This document shows, one piece after another, positions 51,742 to 61,264 of a DNA stretch of 62,227 bases (position 1 is the stretch's first letter; every line of letters starts with the position of its first letter). The stretch spans positions 1-62,227 of the forward strand of contig JAMOPJ010000009.1 in assembly GCA_027064525.1 (NCBI GenBank), written 5' to 3'. The notes under the pieces are model-generated. The model did not search any database and was not told the DNA's origin. It saw only the letters and a program-made list of their open reading frames with translations. The position numbers and the translations under genes were made by a program. The stretch comes from Archaeoglobaceae archaeon (GTDB taxonomy: Archaea; Halobacteriota; Archaeoglobi; Archaeoglobales; Archaeoglobaceae).

Positions 51742-53135
51742 AGAAACCTCAGCTCAACTTTCTTGTGGAAGTCGGCAATCGATTTCAAAGTGTCCTTTAT
51801 GAAATCCGCCCTAACTTTCGGTAGCTCCTTGAGATTTATCTCGTTTGAGATCTTTCCTTTCTTGGCTCCTTCGACTTGGGTGATGAGATGTATCCTCTTC
51901 AAAAACGCGTATGATGCGATGAGATTCTTCGCGAGTTCTTCACTTATCACACCCTTCTTAGCAAGCTCCTCGATCCTTTCAACGGTATTCTTCGCTCGAA
52001 TTTTGTATCCGAAGCTCAACGCTTTGACTGGCATAACGATGGGCGAGATTCCGTGCTTCTTTATGTCTATCCGGTCTTTCGTTATCCTACCACCGAAGCC
52101 AACAGGTGGCTTGAACCTTAAGGCATCTTCCAGAACGCTTATGAAGAGGGGACGGTTTTCTGCCAAGTTATATAGATGGGTCTGAACGACGTTGAACAGC
52201 GAGACATCCCCACAAACATGCCTCATGTCAACGAATATCGAGACATTTAGGACATTCTCTGGATATAGATACGATCCCCAGAACTTCACATCCTCTATCC
52301 AATCTTCCACGGATTTCACCCATTGGTCGTTTCCTACGGTGTATCCCCCCTTACAGTCTGGAAAACCTATCTTGAGCAGATTTGAATGGACAACCTCGCC
52401 CAACTGCAGAAAGAAGTCTCGATGCTCATTCTTTTCATATATCATCGCGTTGTCTTGGTCGGTCTTTATCAGTTGCTCAAGCCGTCCCTCGCTCCCCGTC
52501 ACGAAGAGGGAGAATCTGCATGGCGGTTTTCCCACTTCTGCCAAAGATAGCTCGACAACTTTCCTAATAATTTCATCATTTATATAACTTATAATTTTAC
52601 CCATGTTTATAGGATTTATGTATTCGTCTCTCGTAACGAATTCGATTATGTATCTGTTCAGCTTCGAATAAAGATCTGCAAGCTCGTCTAAGCTATTTGC
52701 CCTTTTTATCTCATCTATGAAGTAGAAGGGGATTCTTGAGGCGAAGTAAACGACATCGTTTATCGTCAGAACATCCACGATCTTCTCTCCTTCTCTAACA
52801 GGTAGATGCCTTATCCTGTTTTTAAAGAACAGAACCACAGCATCCCACAACGTTTTCTCAATGCCGATCGTGATCAGATTTTTCGACATGACTTCTCTGA
52901 CAGGTTTATCCGTTGGAATGTTGAAAGCTATAACCCTCTTGAGATCACCTTCTGTAAGTATGCCTCTCTCATCTTTCCCGCTCACGAAGACGTAACTAAC
53001 TCCCCTTTCGTTCATAATCCTCGCAACGTCCTTCAGCGTCGCATCGGGGCTTACCGAAACCAACCTTCTCCTTATGATGTCTCCGATTTTTATGAACTGT
53101 AGGAATTCAATATCCAAGTATATGCACCTCTGCAC
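51738..53135 (-). CDS. CBS-domain protein with intact DUF294 nucleotidyltransferase
   Basis: A 465-residue protein: two CBS domains (about 15-130; TLKDVARIMNERGVSYVFVSG and TLWDAVVLFFKNRIRHLPV), then a DUF294 nucleotidyltransferase with the full motif TGSEGRLEQLIKTDQDNAMIYE and a C-terminal helical domain. Resembles GlnD-like signalling nucleotidyltransferases. It overlaps the end of the DUF1646 gene by 29 nt if ATG 53135 is used; a later TTG start is possible. Complements the degenerate copy at 49646. Confidence 0.86.
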   Translation of the reverse strand: MQRCIYLDIEFLQFIKIGDIIRRRLVSVSPDATLKDVARIMNERGVSYVFVSGKDERGILTEGDLKRVIAFNIPTDKPVREVMSKNLITIGIEKTLWDAVVLFFKNRIRHLPVREGEKIVDVLTINDVVYFASRIPFYFIDEIKRANSLDELADLYSKLNRYIIEFVTRDEYINPINMGKIISYINDEIIRKVVELSLAEVGKPPCRFSLFVTGSEGRLEQLIKTDQDNAMIYEKNEHRDFFLQLGEVVHSNLLKIGFPDCKGGYTVGNDQWVKSVEDWIEDVKFWGSYLYPENVLNVSIFVDMRHVCGDVSLFNVVQTHLYNLAENRPLFISVLEDALRFKPPVGFGGRITKDRIDIKKHGISPIVMPVKALSFGYKIRAKNTVERIEELAKKGVISEELAKNLIASYAFLKRIHLITQVEGAKKGKISNEINLKELPKVRADFIKDTLKSIADFHKKVELRFL

Positions 53136-54213
53136 TCAAAATTGCAAAGTAAATGAGCAACATGACGAGTCCGAGCGGGACACCAATCTTGGCCCACTCT
53201 TTCATCCTTATTCCGATCCTTCCCGCAGCGACTATGTTCGGGATGTTGCCCGGAACGAGCATACCTCCCGAAATCAGAAGGCTTATGAGTGCGCTCTTTA
53301 TCTGCGTCAGCGTCAGCTCGGGCTCTATCTCCACAGCCACGAGCGTCGCGTTATCTAAAATCGCCGAAATTGTGTTCAGCCAGTATAGACCTTCCGGCGG
53401 GATCTTCTTAAAGAACCATATCGCGAGTGGAGAGAGTCCTGTTCCGAGCAAAATCAAAGCTGAGACAAACATGTAAACTCTCAAAGCCCTTACGATTACC
53501 GCCCTCAAAGTTTCGGTGTATTCTGGGATTTCTATCTTATCGATCTTAACCGATCCAACCCTTTTAGCCCCATAGACTCCGAGGACGATTATACCCGGGA
53601 CTATGTATATACCTAAGAGTTTCAGCAGGAAGAAGAAATCGGCGTGATAAGGTTCACCTTTCAACTTTGAAACGGCTATTGTTGAGAGGGGCTCTCCGAC
53701 TGGAGTTAAGGCTGCACCCAAACCAACTGCAAAGCAAGCAATTACTACGAACTCGATCTTCTTACGCCTTTCGAGAGGTAGAGCAAGGGAAATTTCAGAT
53801 AGAAGGACTGCCGTTACTATAACCGATATCAGGCTCGAAATCAAACCCAAAACGACTATCATAACGAACACAAAGGCCTTGAGTCCTATCTTCTCGACGA
53901 GTCCCAAGATACCGCTGTATATCTGCCGGTTGTATCTGTATATAATCAAACCGAAGATAAGGACTACTTGGAATATACCTATCGGAACGGGTGTATTCGG
54001 TAGCCAAACCGGCTCTCTTAGAGCCTCTTCGATAAGCTCAACACTCCATAAACCTGATATAGTTACGGCTAAGGCTCCCATTATAAGGAAGAATGGCTCT
54101 AAGTTCTCTTCAACCTTCCTAACCTTGAAGGGTAGAATTAAAACGAGCAAAAATATCGCAACCAATCCGACAGCGATGTGAAGGACAGGTTCTGGAGGTA
54201 TGTTCGCATGCAT
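53107..54213 (-). CDS. DUF1646-family membrane transporter
   Basis: A 368-residue protein with about ten transmembrane helices and conserved loops ALTPVGEPLSTIAVSKL and LDNATLVAVEIEP, similar to the DUF1646/ion-transporter superfamily group (related to NhaD/arsenite pump folds). Likely a sodium or anion transporter. Start ATG 54213 sits right after the isochorismatase stop. Confidence 0.78.
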   Translation of the reverse strand: MHANIPPEPVLHIAVGLVAIFLLVLILPFKVRKVEENLEPFFLIMGALAVTISGLWSVELIEEALREPVWLPNTPVPIGIFQVVLIFGLIIYRYNRQIYSGILGLVEKIGLKAFVFVMIVVLGLISSLISVIVTAVLLSEISLALPLERRKKIEFVVIACFAVGLGAALTPVGEPLSTIAVSKLKGEPYHADFFFLLKLLGIYIVPGIIVLGVYGAKRVGSVKIDKIEIPEYTETLRAVIVRALRVYMFVSALILLGTGLSPLAIWFFKKIPPEGLYWLNTISAILDNATLVAVEIEPELTLTQIKSALISLLISGGMLVPGNIPNIVAAGRIGIRMKEWAKIGVPLGLVMLLIYFAILSAEVHILGY

Positions 54214-54214
54214 A

Positions 54215-54742
54215 CTATCCCTCTTTTACGATTTTTAGAATCTCCTTAAACTCTTCAGCTTCAGCAGTTTGCAGGATTTCGAATATTAGCGACTCTGCAG
54301 TTGCCGGAATTACTCCCTCTTTGATCATTCTCTGAATAGCAACATCCTTGTCTAACTCGTTCCTCGAACCTATACAGTCCAACGCTACGTAAACCTCGTA
54401 ACCTTCTCTCATCAGATCAAGGGCGGTTTGAAGGATGCAGATGTGAGCTTCTATTCCTATTAGGATGCATGTCTTTCTATTCAAACTCTTGAGCTTTTTC
54501 ATGAACTCTTCAGAACCGCAACAGCTAAAAGAAATCTTCTGAATCGGTTCTACATCCAAAAGCTCCCTGATATCGTCAACGGTATTCCCCAACTTTTTCT
54601 GCTCTGTAACTAACATAGGAATTCCAAACACTTTGCAAGCCCTAATCAGCTTCCTCGAATTCGCAATTATTCGATCTATCCCGACTATGTGCGGTGCGAG
54701 TTTCTCCTGAAAATCGATGATTATGAGCACAGGGTTGAGCAT
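54215..54742 (-). CDS. Isochorismatase-family hydrolase
   Basis: A 175-residue cysteine hydrolase. Catalytic Asp in LIIIDFQEKL, Lys in TEQKKLG, nucleophile Cys in IGIEAHICILQTALDL. Known relatives cleave isochorismate, nicotinamide or other amides; substrate here unknown. The ATG at 54742 follows GGAGGTAGC; the longer open frame to 54868 overlaps the neighbouring gene's stop and is not used. Confidence 0.87.
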   Translation of the reverse strand: MLNPVLIIIDFQEKLAPHIVGIDRIIANSRKLIRACKVFGIPMLVTEQKKLGNTVDDIRELLDVEPIQKISFSCCGSEEFMKKLKSLNRKTCILIGIEAHICILQTALDLMREGYEVYVALDCIGSRNELDKDVAIQRMIKEGVIPATAESLIFEILQTAEAEEFKEILKIVKEG

Positions 54743-54815
54743 AACGCTACCTCCACAATGTTGAGTTGAACAAATGAGGACATATATACTTTGCCAATTA
54801 AAAAATTGAAAAAAT

Positions 54816-56477
54816 TTAGAACCTTCTCGGCTTCTCGGGCAACTTGAGTCTGTCCAGCAACGCCACAACGTGCTCAGGTGGCTCTTCCTTTGTAATTGCT
54901 TGGACGATCAAGGCTGTAACGAAGCAGGCGATGCCTCCGAAGACTCCTCCTCCGGCAATCTGTCCCAAGCCTAAGATCGGCGGAATGATCTTAAAGAAGT
55001 TGCCCAGTAGGTAAGTGTAGCAGACGGCCAATCCGACTATTGCTCCGGCGATCATCGCCTTTTTTCCTACCCTCGTCCAGATTCCAAGAACGAATAGCGG
55101 CACCAACGATGAAACTGATACACTGTATGCCCATCCGACTATGACCGCAATGACTCCTCCTTGCTGATACAGTAATGAGGCTAAGAACGCTACTGTTGAA
55201 GCTATAATTACGGTAGCAACCCTTGCAATCCAAACCTCTCTTGCTTCGCTGACGTTCGGATTTACGAATCTCTTATAGATGTCTCTTGTAAGCGATACGG
55301 TCATCGTAAGTAGCAGAGCTCCGGATGTGCTCAGAGCTGCTGCAAAACCTCCAGTGATCACCAAAGCTACGATGAACCACGGCAGATTGGCCATCATAGG
55401 CATTCCCATGACTATTGCATCCTTTCTGATGCCTATTTCAGCGAGTGAATCGAGTATCCCGTTTCCGTTTATGTCGTTGAGCTTTAGCATTCCCAGCTCT
55501 TTCATCGTCTTGACCCATGCGATTTGCTGAGCCTGCTCAACAGGAGTTCCGAGTAGCTGGTTTATTATCAGATACCTTCCAATGATAGCATAGACCGAAG
55601 CTGAGAGGTAGAGCAGAGCGATGAATATCAGAGCCCAACCAACACTGTATCTTGCATCCCTCGCTGAGGGGACGAGGTAATACTTAACCATGATGTGAGG
55701 CATTCCGACAGTTCCGATCATCAGGATCAAGGCCGTGAAGACCCAGTTGAGAACTCCCTGACCACCAGCAACCTTGTTGACGAACGGATCGATCATCGTC
55801 TTCTCGCCGAACTGGGCTTCCTTGTTGACGATTTCATTCAACAACTCTCCGGCTTGGACGTGCGGGAATATGTATCCCTTCAGGAAGTATGAAGCTGTAA
55901 AGAGGGCAACGAGGTATGCGATTATGAGTATGCAATACTGAGCTACTTCGACGTATGTGACACTCTTCATACCGCCCAGTGTAGTGTAGATCATGATGAC
56001 GATGACCGTAAGCCAGATTCCCATGACCACTGGAATTCCCAACGTCATCGAGAGTGCTATTCCGATTCCTATGAACTGTCCCAAGGCGTAAATGAACGCG
56101 ATCATGATGACGATGATAACTCCCAAGAGTCTCATCTTTGGATCGTAGTATCTGTCCTCAACGAACTCTGGAATCGTGTATTTACCGTATTTTCTGAGAT
56201 ACGGTGCTATAAGCAAGGCAAGTAGGACGTAGCCACCAGTCCAACCAATGAGGAACGGAACCGCATCGTAGCCGAGTATTGCGATAACACCAGCCATCGA
56301 GATGAACGAAGCTGCTGACATCCATGCTGCGGCTGTTGCCGCACCGCTCACGTGTGGCTTGATGCTTCTGCCAGCAACGTAGAAGTCCTCGACTCTGGCA
56401 GTCCTCGTCCAGTATGCTATCGCCAAGTAGATTCCTATAGATGCTAAGACGAAAGCAGCGATCTCTGTGTGGATCAT
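54816..56477 (-). CDS. Sodium:solute symporter, ActP/SSS family (acetate likely)
   Basis: A 553-residue SSS-family transporter with 13 predicted helices. Family marks: VSGAATAAAWMSAASFISMAG near the start and GGFAAALSTSGALLLTMT in the middle (sodium site region). It overlaps the DUF4212 small subunit (ATGA), an association known for symporters of organic acids, and acs is immediately upstream. Acetate (or another short acid) is the probable substrate; this is inference from context. Confidence 0.88.
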   Translation of the reverse strand: MIHTEIAAFVLASIGIYLAIAYWTRTARVEDFYVAGRSIKPHVSGAATAAAWMSAASFISMAGVIAILGYDAVPFLIGWTGGYVLLALLIAPYLRKYGKYTIPEFVEDRYYDPKMRLLGVIIVIMIAFIYALGQFIGIGIALSMTLGIPVVMGIWLTVIVIMIYTTLGGMKSVTYVEVAQYCILIIAYLVALFTASYFLKGYIFPHVQAGELLNEIVNKEAQFGEKTMIDPFVNKVAGGQGVLNWVFTALILMIGTVGMPHIMVKYYLVPSARDARYSVGWALIFIALLYLSASVYAIIGRYLIINQLLGTPVEQAQQIAWVKTMKELGMLKLNDINGNGILDSLAEIGIRKDAIVMGMPMMANLPWFIVALVITGGFAAALSTSGALLLTMTVSLTRDIYKRFVNPNVSEAREVWIARVATVIIASTVAFLASLLYQQGGVIAVIVGWAYSVSVSSLVPLFVLGIWTRVGKKAMIAGAIVGLAVCYTYLLGNFFKIIPPILGLGQIAGGGVFGGIACFVTALIVQAITKEEPPEHVVALLDRLKLPEKPRRF

Positions 56478-56749
56478 CGAACCACCTCCTCTTCCTTCTT
56501 GCTAATCAGATAGGCGTAGGTGAAGATTATGATGATATATGCAATAATAGATACTTGCGTTCCCACTAGCCAGTGCAGAGGGTAGTTCAAGATCTTTATA
56601 CTCCTCCACCAGTCGAACATCGCCAGCAGGTGTATGAACACTGCGAAGATGCTCCACGCTATCAGCAAAGCCAATGTTACGTTTCTAACGTATGGCCAAA
56701 ACCTTTTTATCGTCTCGCGCTCATCTTTAGATAGCCCCAAATCCCCCAA
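56474..56749 (-). CDS. DUF4212-like small subunit of the symporter
   Basis: A 91-residue protein with two transmembrane helices (about 23-47 and 60-84) and a charged C-terminus. The order small two-helix protein then SSS symporter is typical of DUF4212 (or DUF485) subunits, with which this agrees in size and layout. Stop overlaps the symporter start. Confidence 0.82.
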   Translation of the reverse strand: MGDLGLSKDERETIKRFWPYVRNVTLALLIAWSIFAVFIHLLAMFDWWRSIKILNYPLHWLVGTQVSIIAYIIIIFTYAYLISKKEEEVVR

Positions 56750-56819
56750 GACCGACCCCCCTCAAATTTTAACTATTTTTTATTTACTTTTTCAACATTT
56801 AAAAAAAATTTAAATAAAT

Positions 56820-58793
56820 TTACTGCCTTTCCATAGCCTTCTTAATCTCCTCGTAAGCCTTCTTTGCCTCTTCAACGGCCTTAGGATCTTCAAGCGTTGT
56901 GACATCTCCCAATGGCTGTCCGGACAGAACGGCTCTCAAAACTCTTCTCATTATCTTTCCGCTTCTCGTCTTCGGCAACTTCTCTACGAATATTATGTCG
57001 TCTGGAGTCGCAATAGGCCCAATCGTTTTTCTGACCCAGTCCTTTAGCTCCTTCTTTAGCTCGACTGAAGGCTCGTAACCCTCCTTTAAGACTACGAACG
57101 CAACGGGCACCTCTCCCTTGATCTCGTGTGCCTTTCCGATTACCGCAGCCTCGCTCACAGCCTTGTGAGCTACGAGTGCACTCTCAAGCTCTGCAGTTCC
57201 AATCCTGTGACCGCTGACGTTCAAAACGTCGTCAATTCTACCCATTATCCAGAAATAGCCATCTTCATCTATTCTCGCACCATCTCCAGTGAAGTAAACG
57301 AGTTTTCCGGGGAACGCACTCCAGTAAGTCTTGATGTATCTGTCCGGATCACCCCAAAGCGTTCTGAGCATTGAAGGCCATGGGCGGGTGATCACCAACT
57401 TTCCACCAACGTTTGGCGGGCAGGGATTGCCGTCATCATCCCAAACCTCAGCTTTTATACCTGGGAACGGCCTCGTAGCTGACCCTGGCTTAAGCTTGGT
57501 AACTCCCGGCAATGGAGTTATCATGATCATACCAGTTTCAGTCTGCCACCACGTATCGACTATTGGGCACCTCTCACCTCCTATAACCCTGTAGAACCAC
57601 TTCCAAGCTTCGGGGTTGATCGGCTCTCCAACTGTTCCAAGCAACCTCAGACTGCTGAGATCGTGCTTCTTTGGCCATTCCTCGCCAAGCCTCATGAAGT
57701 ATCTTATGGCAGTTGGAGCCGTATAGAACACTGTAACGCCGAACCTCTCGATTATGCTCCACCACCTATCGGGCTGTGGGTAATCTGGAGCCCCCTCATA
57801 CATCAGAACTGTCGCACCGTTGCTCAATGGACCGTAAACGACATAACTATGGCCGGTTATCCAGCCGATGTCGGCAGTGCACCAGTAGATGTCATCATCC
57901 CTGAGATCGAACACCCACTTCGTCGTTATGTGCGTTCCGACGTTGTAACCTCCGTGGACATGCAGAACACCCTTCGGCTTACCAGTGGTTCCTGAGGTGT
58001 AGAGTATGAACAGTGGATCCTCGGAGTCCATCACTTCGGGTTCGCACTTCCAGGATACACCATATTGGATGTCGTGCCACCAGAGATCTCTGTCCTCAAC
58101 CATGTTTACATCCAAACCCAGTCTGTTGTAAACGACGACATACTTGACGCTCGGAGCATCCTCCAAAGCTTCATCAACTATATTCTTAGTCTCTACAACC
58201 TTGCCTCTCCTGTAGAATCCGTCCATCGTGATTACGACTTTAGCCTGAGCGTCGTTAATTCTATCTCTTAGGGCTGTAGCTGAGAATCCTCCGAAGACTA
58301 CACTGTGAATAGCACCGATTCTTGCACACGCAAGCATGGCAACTACGAGTTCTGGAACCATTCCCATGTAGATCGTTACTCTGTCCCCTTTCTTCACACC
58401 CAAACTCTTCAATGCATTGGCGAACCTACAGACCCTTCTGTAAAGCTCGTAGTAAGTTAAAACTCTTCTTTCGTTTTCTGGCTCGCCCTGCCAGATGATG
58501 GCAGCTTTGTTCTTTCTCCACGTCTTAACGTGCCTGTCAAGACAGTTGTGAGTTATGTTGATCTTACCACCGATGAACCACTTATAGAACGGAGCGTTGC
58601 TGTCATCGAGAACCTTCTTGTAAGGCTCAAACCACTCGATTTCAGTTTTTGCAATCTCATCCCAGAAGGCAAGCCAGTCCTTCTCGGCCTTCTCATACAC
58701 GGACTCGTCCTTCACCCAAGCCTGTTTTTTGAATTCCTCTGGTGGCTCATATACCTCTTCGACTTTCATTAAAGATTCAATAGTTTTAGACAT
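56820..58793 (-). CDS. acs: Acetyl-CoA synthetase (AMP-forming)
   Basis: A 657-residue adenylate-forming enzyme: acetate + ATP + CoA to acetyl-CoA + AMP + PPi. P-loop like motif [15 protein letters not shown]; acyl-pocket motif [13 protein letters not shown] (Trp fits acetate); [20 protein letters not shown] hinge; catalytic Lys in [10 protein letters not shown]. Full length. ATATTTAAATAG near 58836 (minus strand) is a good promoter box and GGGGGTG is the ribosome site. First gene of the leftward acetate cluster. Confidence 0.96.
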   Translation of the reverse strand: MSKTIESLMKVEEVYEPPEEFKKQAWVKDESVYEKAEKDWLAFWDEIAKTEIEWFEPYKKVLDDSNAPFYKWFIGGKINITHNCLDRHVKTWRKNKAAIIWQGEPENERRVLTYYELYRRVCRFANALKSLGVKKGDRVTIYMGMVPELVVAMLACARIGAIHSVVFGGFSATALRDRINDAQAKVVITMDGFYRRGKVVETKNIVDEALEDAPSVKYVVVYNRLGLDVNMVEDRDLWWHDIQYGVSWKCEPEVMDSEDPLFILYTSGTTGKPKGVLHVHGGYNVGTHITTKWVFDLRDDDIYWCTADIGWITGHSYVVYGPLSNGATVLMYEGAPDYPQPDRWWSIIERFGVTVFYTAPTAIRYFMRLGEEWPKKHDLSSLRLLGTVGEPINPEAWKWFYRVIGGERCPIVDTWWQTETGMIMITPLPGVTKLKPGSATRPFPGIKAEVWDDDGNPCPPNVGGKLVITRPWPSMLRTLWGDPDRYIKTYWSAFPGKLVYFTGDGARIDEDGYFWIMGRIDDVLNVSGHRIGTAELESALVAHKAVSEAAVIGKAHEIKGEVPVAFVVLKEGYEPSVELKKELKDWVRKTIGPIATPDDIIFVEKLPKTRSGKIMRRVLRAVLSGQPLGDVTTLEDPKAVEEAKKAYEEIKKAMERQ

Positions 58794-59008
58794 TCAAACA
58801 CCCCCGCCTGATTTTTATCCAAATCGACACTATTTAAATATTTTCACGACGATTGCTTATCTTCACTCTCTTTCGTTAAGGTTATCACCCAGAGGAGGAT
58901 TGTCAATTTTAATATTTACGGATTTTTCTGTGATATGCGTTGTTTTAGCACAGAAGTTAAAGGAAAAATAAAATCGAAGGCTAAATTTCAATAAAAAATT
59001 GAATGATA

Positions 59009-59722
59009 TTACTTGGATTTCCAGCTCTTCTTTATCTCCTTTTTTGTCGGAATCTTAGCTCTGTATGGGCAATCCTTCGGACGAGCCTCGTTTTCTGGAC
59101 AGAGTCCCAAGTTGTAACCCCTACAGCCGATGTCCTTGAATATCTCGGGATAGATCTCAACAACGATATCGTATATTTTTTGAGCGAGCTCTCTTATTTC
59201 TGGTGCAGCTCTCTTGCAGAGCCTTAAACCCAGAAAGTTTATGAGGCTTCGAGCGTTTATCGTCCAGATGTATCGGGAGTGGGTAGCCATGGGTAAAACA
59301 TATCTTGAAGCCTCTAAAGCTTCGGCCTTCGAATAACCCTTCTCAAGCATCTTCTCGTAAATCTTAGCGTAGTGCTCTCTTGCGGATTCCATGGCTTGCT
59401 TAAACATCTCCACAAGCTCTTCATCGTCCGCGATCGTCGGTGGAATGACGTAGCCGAAATCTTTTTCCAAGTTGTATCTCGTAGATCTTGCAGTGTGGCT
59501 TGCAATCCTGTGCTCTAAGAGCTCCCTGCTTATAGCTACGCTCATCTCGGAGATGTCGAACGTGAAGTAGATGTGCTCGATCGCACTCGTGTAATCGTTT
59601 TCTACAACCATCCTGACTATCTCCTCATCGCTCAGCCCTTCCGGAATTCCGCTCACCCTACAGCCCTGAGCTACAAGCTTGACTCCATCGGGCGTATACC
59701 TCAAGAGCTTGACCTTAACCAT
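59009..59722 (-). CDS. thyX: Flavin-dependent thymidylate synthase ThyX
   Basis: A 237-residue FAD enzyme that makes dTMP from dUMP with methylene-folate-type C1 donors. The ThyX signature region reads ELLEHRIASHTARSTRYN (HRx7S-type) and the later RYVLPMATHSRYIWTINARSLINFLGLR binds FAD/dUMP. It ends with Cys-containing tail (CRGYNLGLCPEN...DCPY), common in archaeal members. One base separates it from the upstream nrdG-like gene. Confidence 0.93.
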   Translation of the reverse strand: MVKVKLLRYTPDGVKLVAQGCRVSGIPEGLSDEEIVRMVVENDYTSAIEHIYFTFDISEMSVAISRELLEHRIASHTARSTRYNLEKDFGYVIPPTIADDEELVEMFKQAMESAREHYAKIYEKMLEKGYSKAEALEASRYVLPMATHSRYIWTINARSLINFLGLRLCKRAAPEIRELAQKIYDIVVEIYPEIFKDIGCRGYNLGLCPENEARPKDCPYRAKIPTKKEIKKSWKSK

Positions 59723-60427
59723 TCAAACCTCCTCCTCCCCTTCACATCTCACCAAAACCTTCGGGATGTGCCCCTTAGCGAGCTTTCCCAATTCGAATAG
59801 ATAATCCTTTGGATATGGCTCAACCTGCCTAAGCCTCTCATCGAGCACATCCTCATTTCTGAACTGCTGGAGAACGAATCTCTTTACACCAAACTCAGAA
59901 AGGAGCTTTGCCATCTTCTCTATTTCAGCTCTATCGATTATCGTTGGCACTACCGTCGTTCGAATCTCGTAATCCACTCCAGAATTGGTCAGAATCCTTA
60001 GGGATTCCAGCACCCTTTCAGCGGAATCTTTCTTGCCGGTTAGCTCCGCATATCTCTGCGGGATCGTTTTGAAGTCCATGGCAACGTAATCGATAAGATC
60101 GAGAATCTTTGCAAGCTTATCCGGATAATAGCCGTTCGTATCGATCTTCACGGCAAATCCTAAATCCTTAAGCCTTTTTATGAGTTCTGTCAGCTCGTCC
60201 AAGTTCTGCGCCAAGGGCTCCCCGCCGGTGAAGCACACACCGTCGATCAGAAAGTTCTTTTTGACTTCTGCAACTATCTCATCGACGCTGACCTCAACTC
60301 CTCCTACCAGCAGCCTGTAATTTTGACAGTAGGGACATCTAAACGGACATCCGGCAAAGAAGATTACGGAACAAAGTTTTCCGGGAAAATCGACCGTCGA
60401 GAGATCCAAAATTCCGCCCCAGAGCAT
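59723..60427 (-). CDS. nrdG: Radical SAM activase, NrdG-like (anaerobic ribonucleotide reductase)
   Basis: A 234-residue radical SAM protein with the cluster motif AGCPFRCPYCQNY and GVCFTGGEPLAQ (SAM-binding). Start GGILDLSTVDFPGKLCSVIFF matches anaerobic ribonucleotide reductase activating proteins, which make the glycyl radical on NrdD. The nrdD gene is not in the window. Pairing with thyX and a glutaredoxin-like gene supports a dNTP-supply unit. Confidence 0.88.
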   Translation of the reverse strand: MLWGGILDLSTVDFPGKLCSVIFFAGCPFRCPYCQNYRLLVGGVEVSVDEIVAEVKKNFLIDGVCFTGGEPLAQNLDELTELIKRLKDLGFAVKIDTNGYYPDKLAKILDLIDYVAMDFKTIPQRYAELTGKKDSAERVLESLRILTNSGVDYEIRTTVVPTIIDRAEIEKMAKLLSEFGVKRFVLQQFRNEDVLDERLRQVEPYPKDYLFELGKLAKGHIPKVLVRCEGEEEV

Positions 60428-60431
60428 GATA

Positions 60432-60680
60432 TCACTTCATGAGTTTTAATATCTCCTCTTTCAGTTGTTCTTTCGTGGGCACTTCCCCTCTGAACAGAAC
60501 CTCCTCGCCGAAAGCTATCGAAGGTGTTGAAGCTACGTTGTATTGTAGTGCGGTGATAAGATCCTTTTCGATGTCAATTTCCTTATATTCAAGCCCAAGC
60601 TCTTCAGCAACCTCCTTTGCTACTATTTTGGCATTTGGACATTGGGGGCAGTCTTTTTTCGTGAATACTATGAGTTTCAT
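60432..60680 (-). CDS. Glutaredoxin/NrdH-like redox protein
   Basis: An 82-residue thioredoxin-fold protein. Active site DCPQCP (CxxC), cis-Pro in VASTPSIAF, and a GEV...KEQLKEEI helix at the end. Probably reduces the ribonucleotide reductase or another disulfide protein, judging from the neighbouring nrdG and thyX genes. First gene of this leftward set. Confidence 0.9.
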   Translation of the reverse strand: MKLIVFTKKDCPQCPNAKIVAKEVAEELGLEYKEIDIEKDLITALQYNVASTPSIAFGEEVLFRGEVPTKEQLKEEILKLMK

Positions 60681-60734
60681 GTTTCGGCTTTAGATAGTTG
60701 GATTTAAAATGTTGTTGAGTGTTACGTTTATCAA

Positions 60735-61244
60735 ATGAATGATGAGAAAAGACGTTTGCTCATATCTGGTAATGTCGTCGTGATAATTCTGATGTTTCTT
60801 GTTGCGATCTATTACTATTAGATTCTGCCTGATACGATTCCAACGCACTTCAGCTTCAGCGGAAAGCCTGACAAATACAGTAGCAAATATGAAATCTTGA
60901 TCATGCCATTTCTGTTTTCCATGGCTCAGCTTACGATCTTGATAATGTTCCGATTTAGATTCAGGATGTGGAGGTTTCTGAACGTTCCGATCGATTTAAG
61001 CAAGCTTGACGAGAAAAGGAGGACTATAGCCGTGAACAGATACTTCGATCTTCTGTTGGAATTTTCGCTTGAAATGGGATTATGTTTGCTTCTGCTTGAG
61101 ATCGGTGCTTTTGAGTGCATGAGAATCGGAGAACTTGTCTGGTGGTATTATCTACTATTGCTTCCGATCTTTTTCTTGATCATTCCGTTCATGATAGCAT
61201 ATTCGAAACTGAACGAAGAGTTGGAGCGAGAGCTTGGTATATAA
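60735..61244 (+). pseudogene. DUF1648-type membrane protein with one amber codon
   Basis: From ATG 60735 the frame reads 28 codons (basic start, one transmembrane helix ending AIYYY), then TAG at 60819-60821, then continues without shift to 61244: ILPDTIPTHFSFSGKPDKYSSK, the typical DUF1648 sequence, followed by three further hydrophobic helices. A single nonsense codon in an otherwise intact 170-codon frame. Either a recent pseudogene, a base error, or a rare case of readthrough. DUF1648 proteins occur in SdpI-like immunity or membrane regulators; role unknown. Confidence 0.8.
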
Positions 61245-61264
61245 ATTTTTAAAAATTAAATTCA

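Noticed and set aside
54743-54868. Longer N-terminus for the isochorismatase-like gene
   Set aside because: The extra 42 codons are Cys/Trp-rich without family similarity and overlap the symporter's 3' end; a strong ribosome site supports the shorter start at 54742.
60819-60821. Pyrrolysine coding at the in-frame amber codons (also 19335 and in the gene at 3669)
   Set aside because: No pyl genes are visible, Archaeoglobales are not known to use pyrrolysine, and two of the three genes also carry frameshifts. Left open only for the DUF1648 gene.
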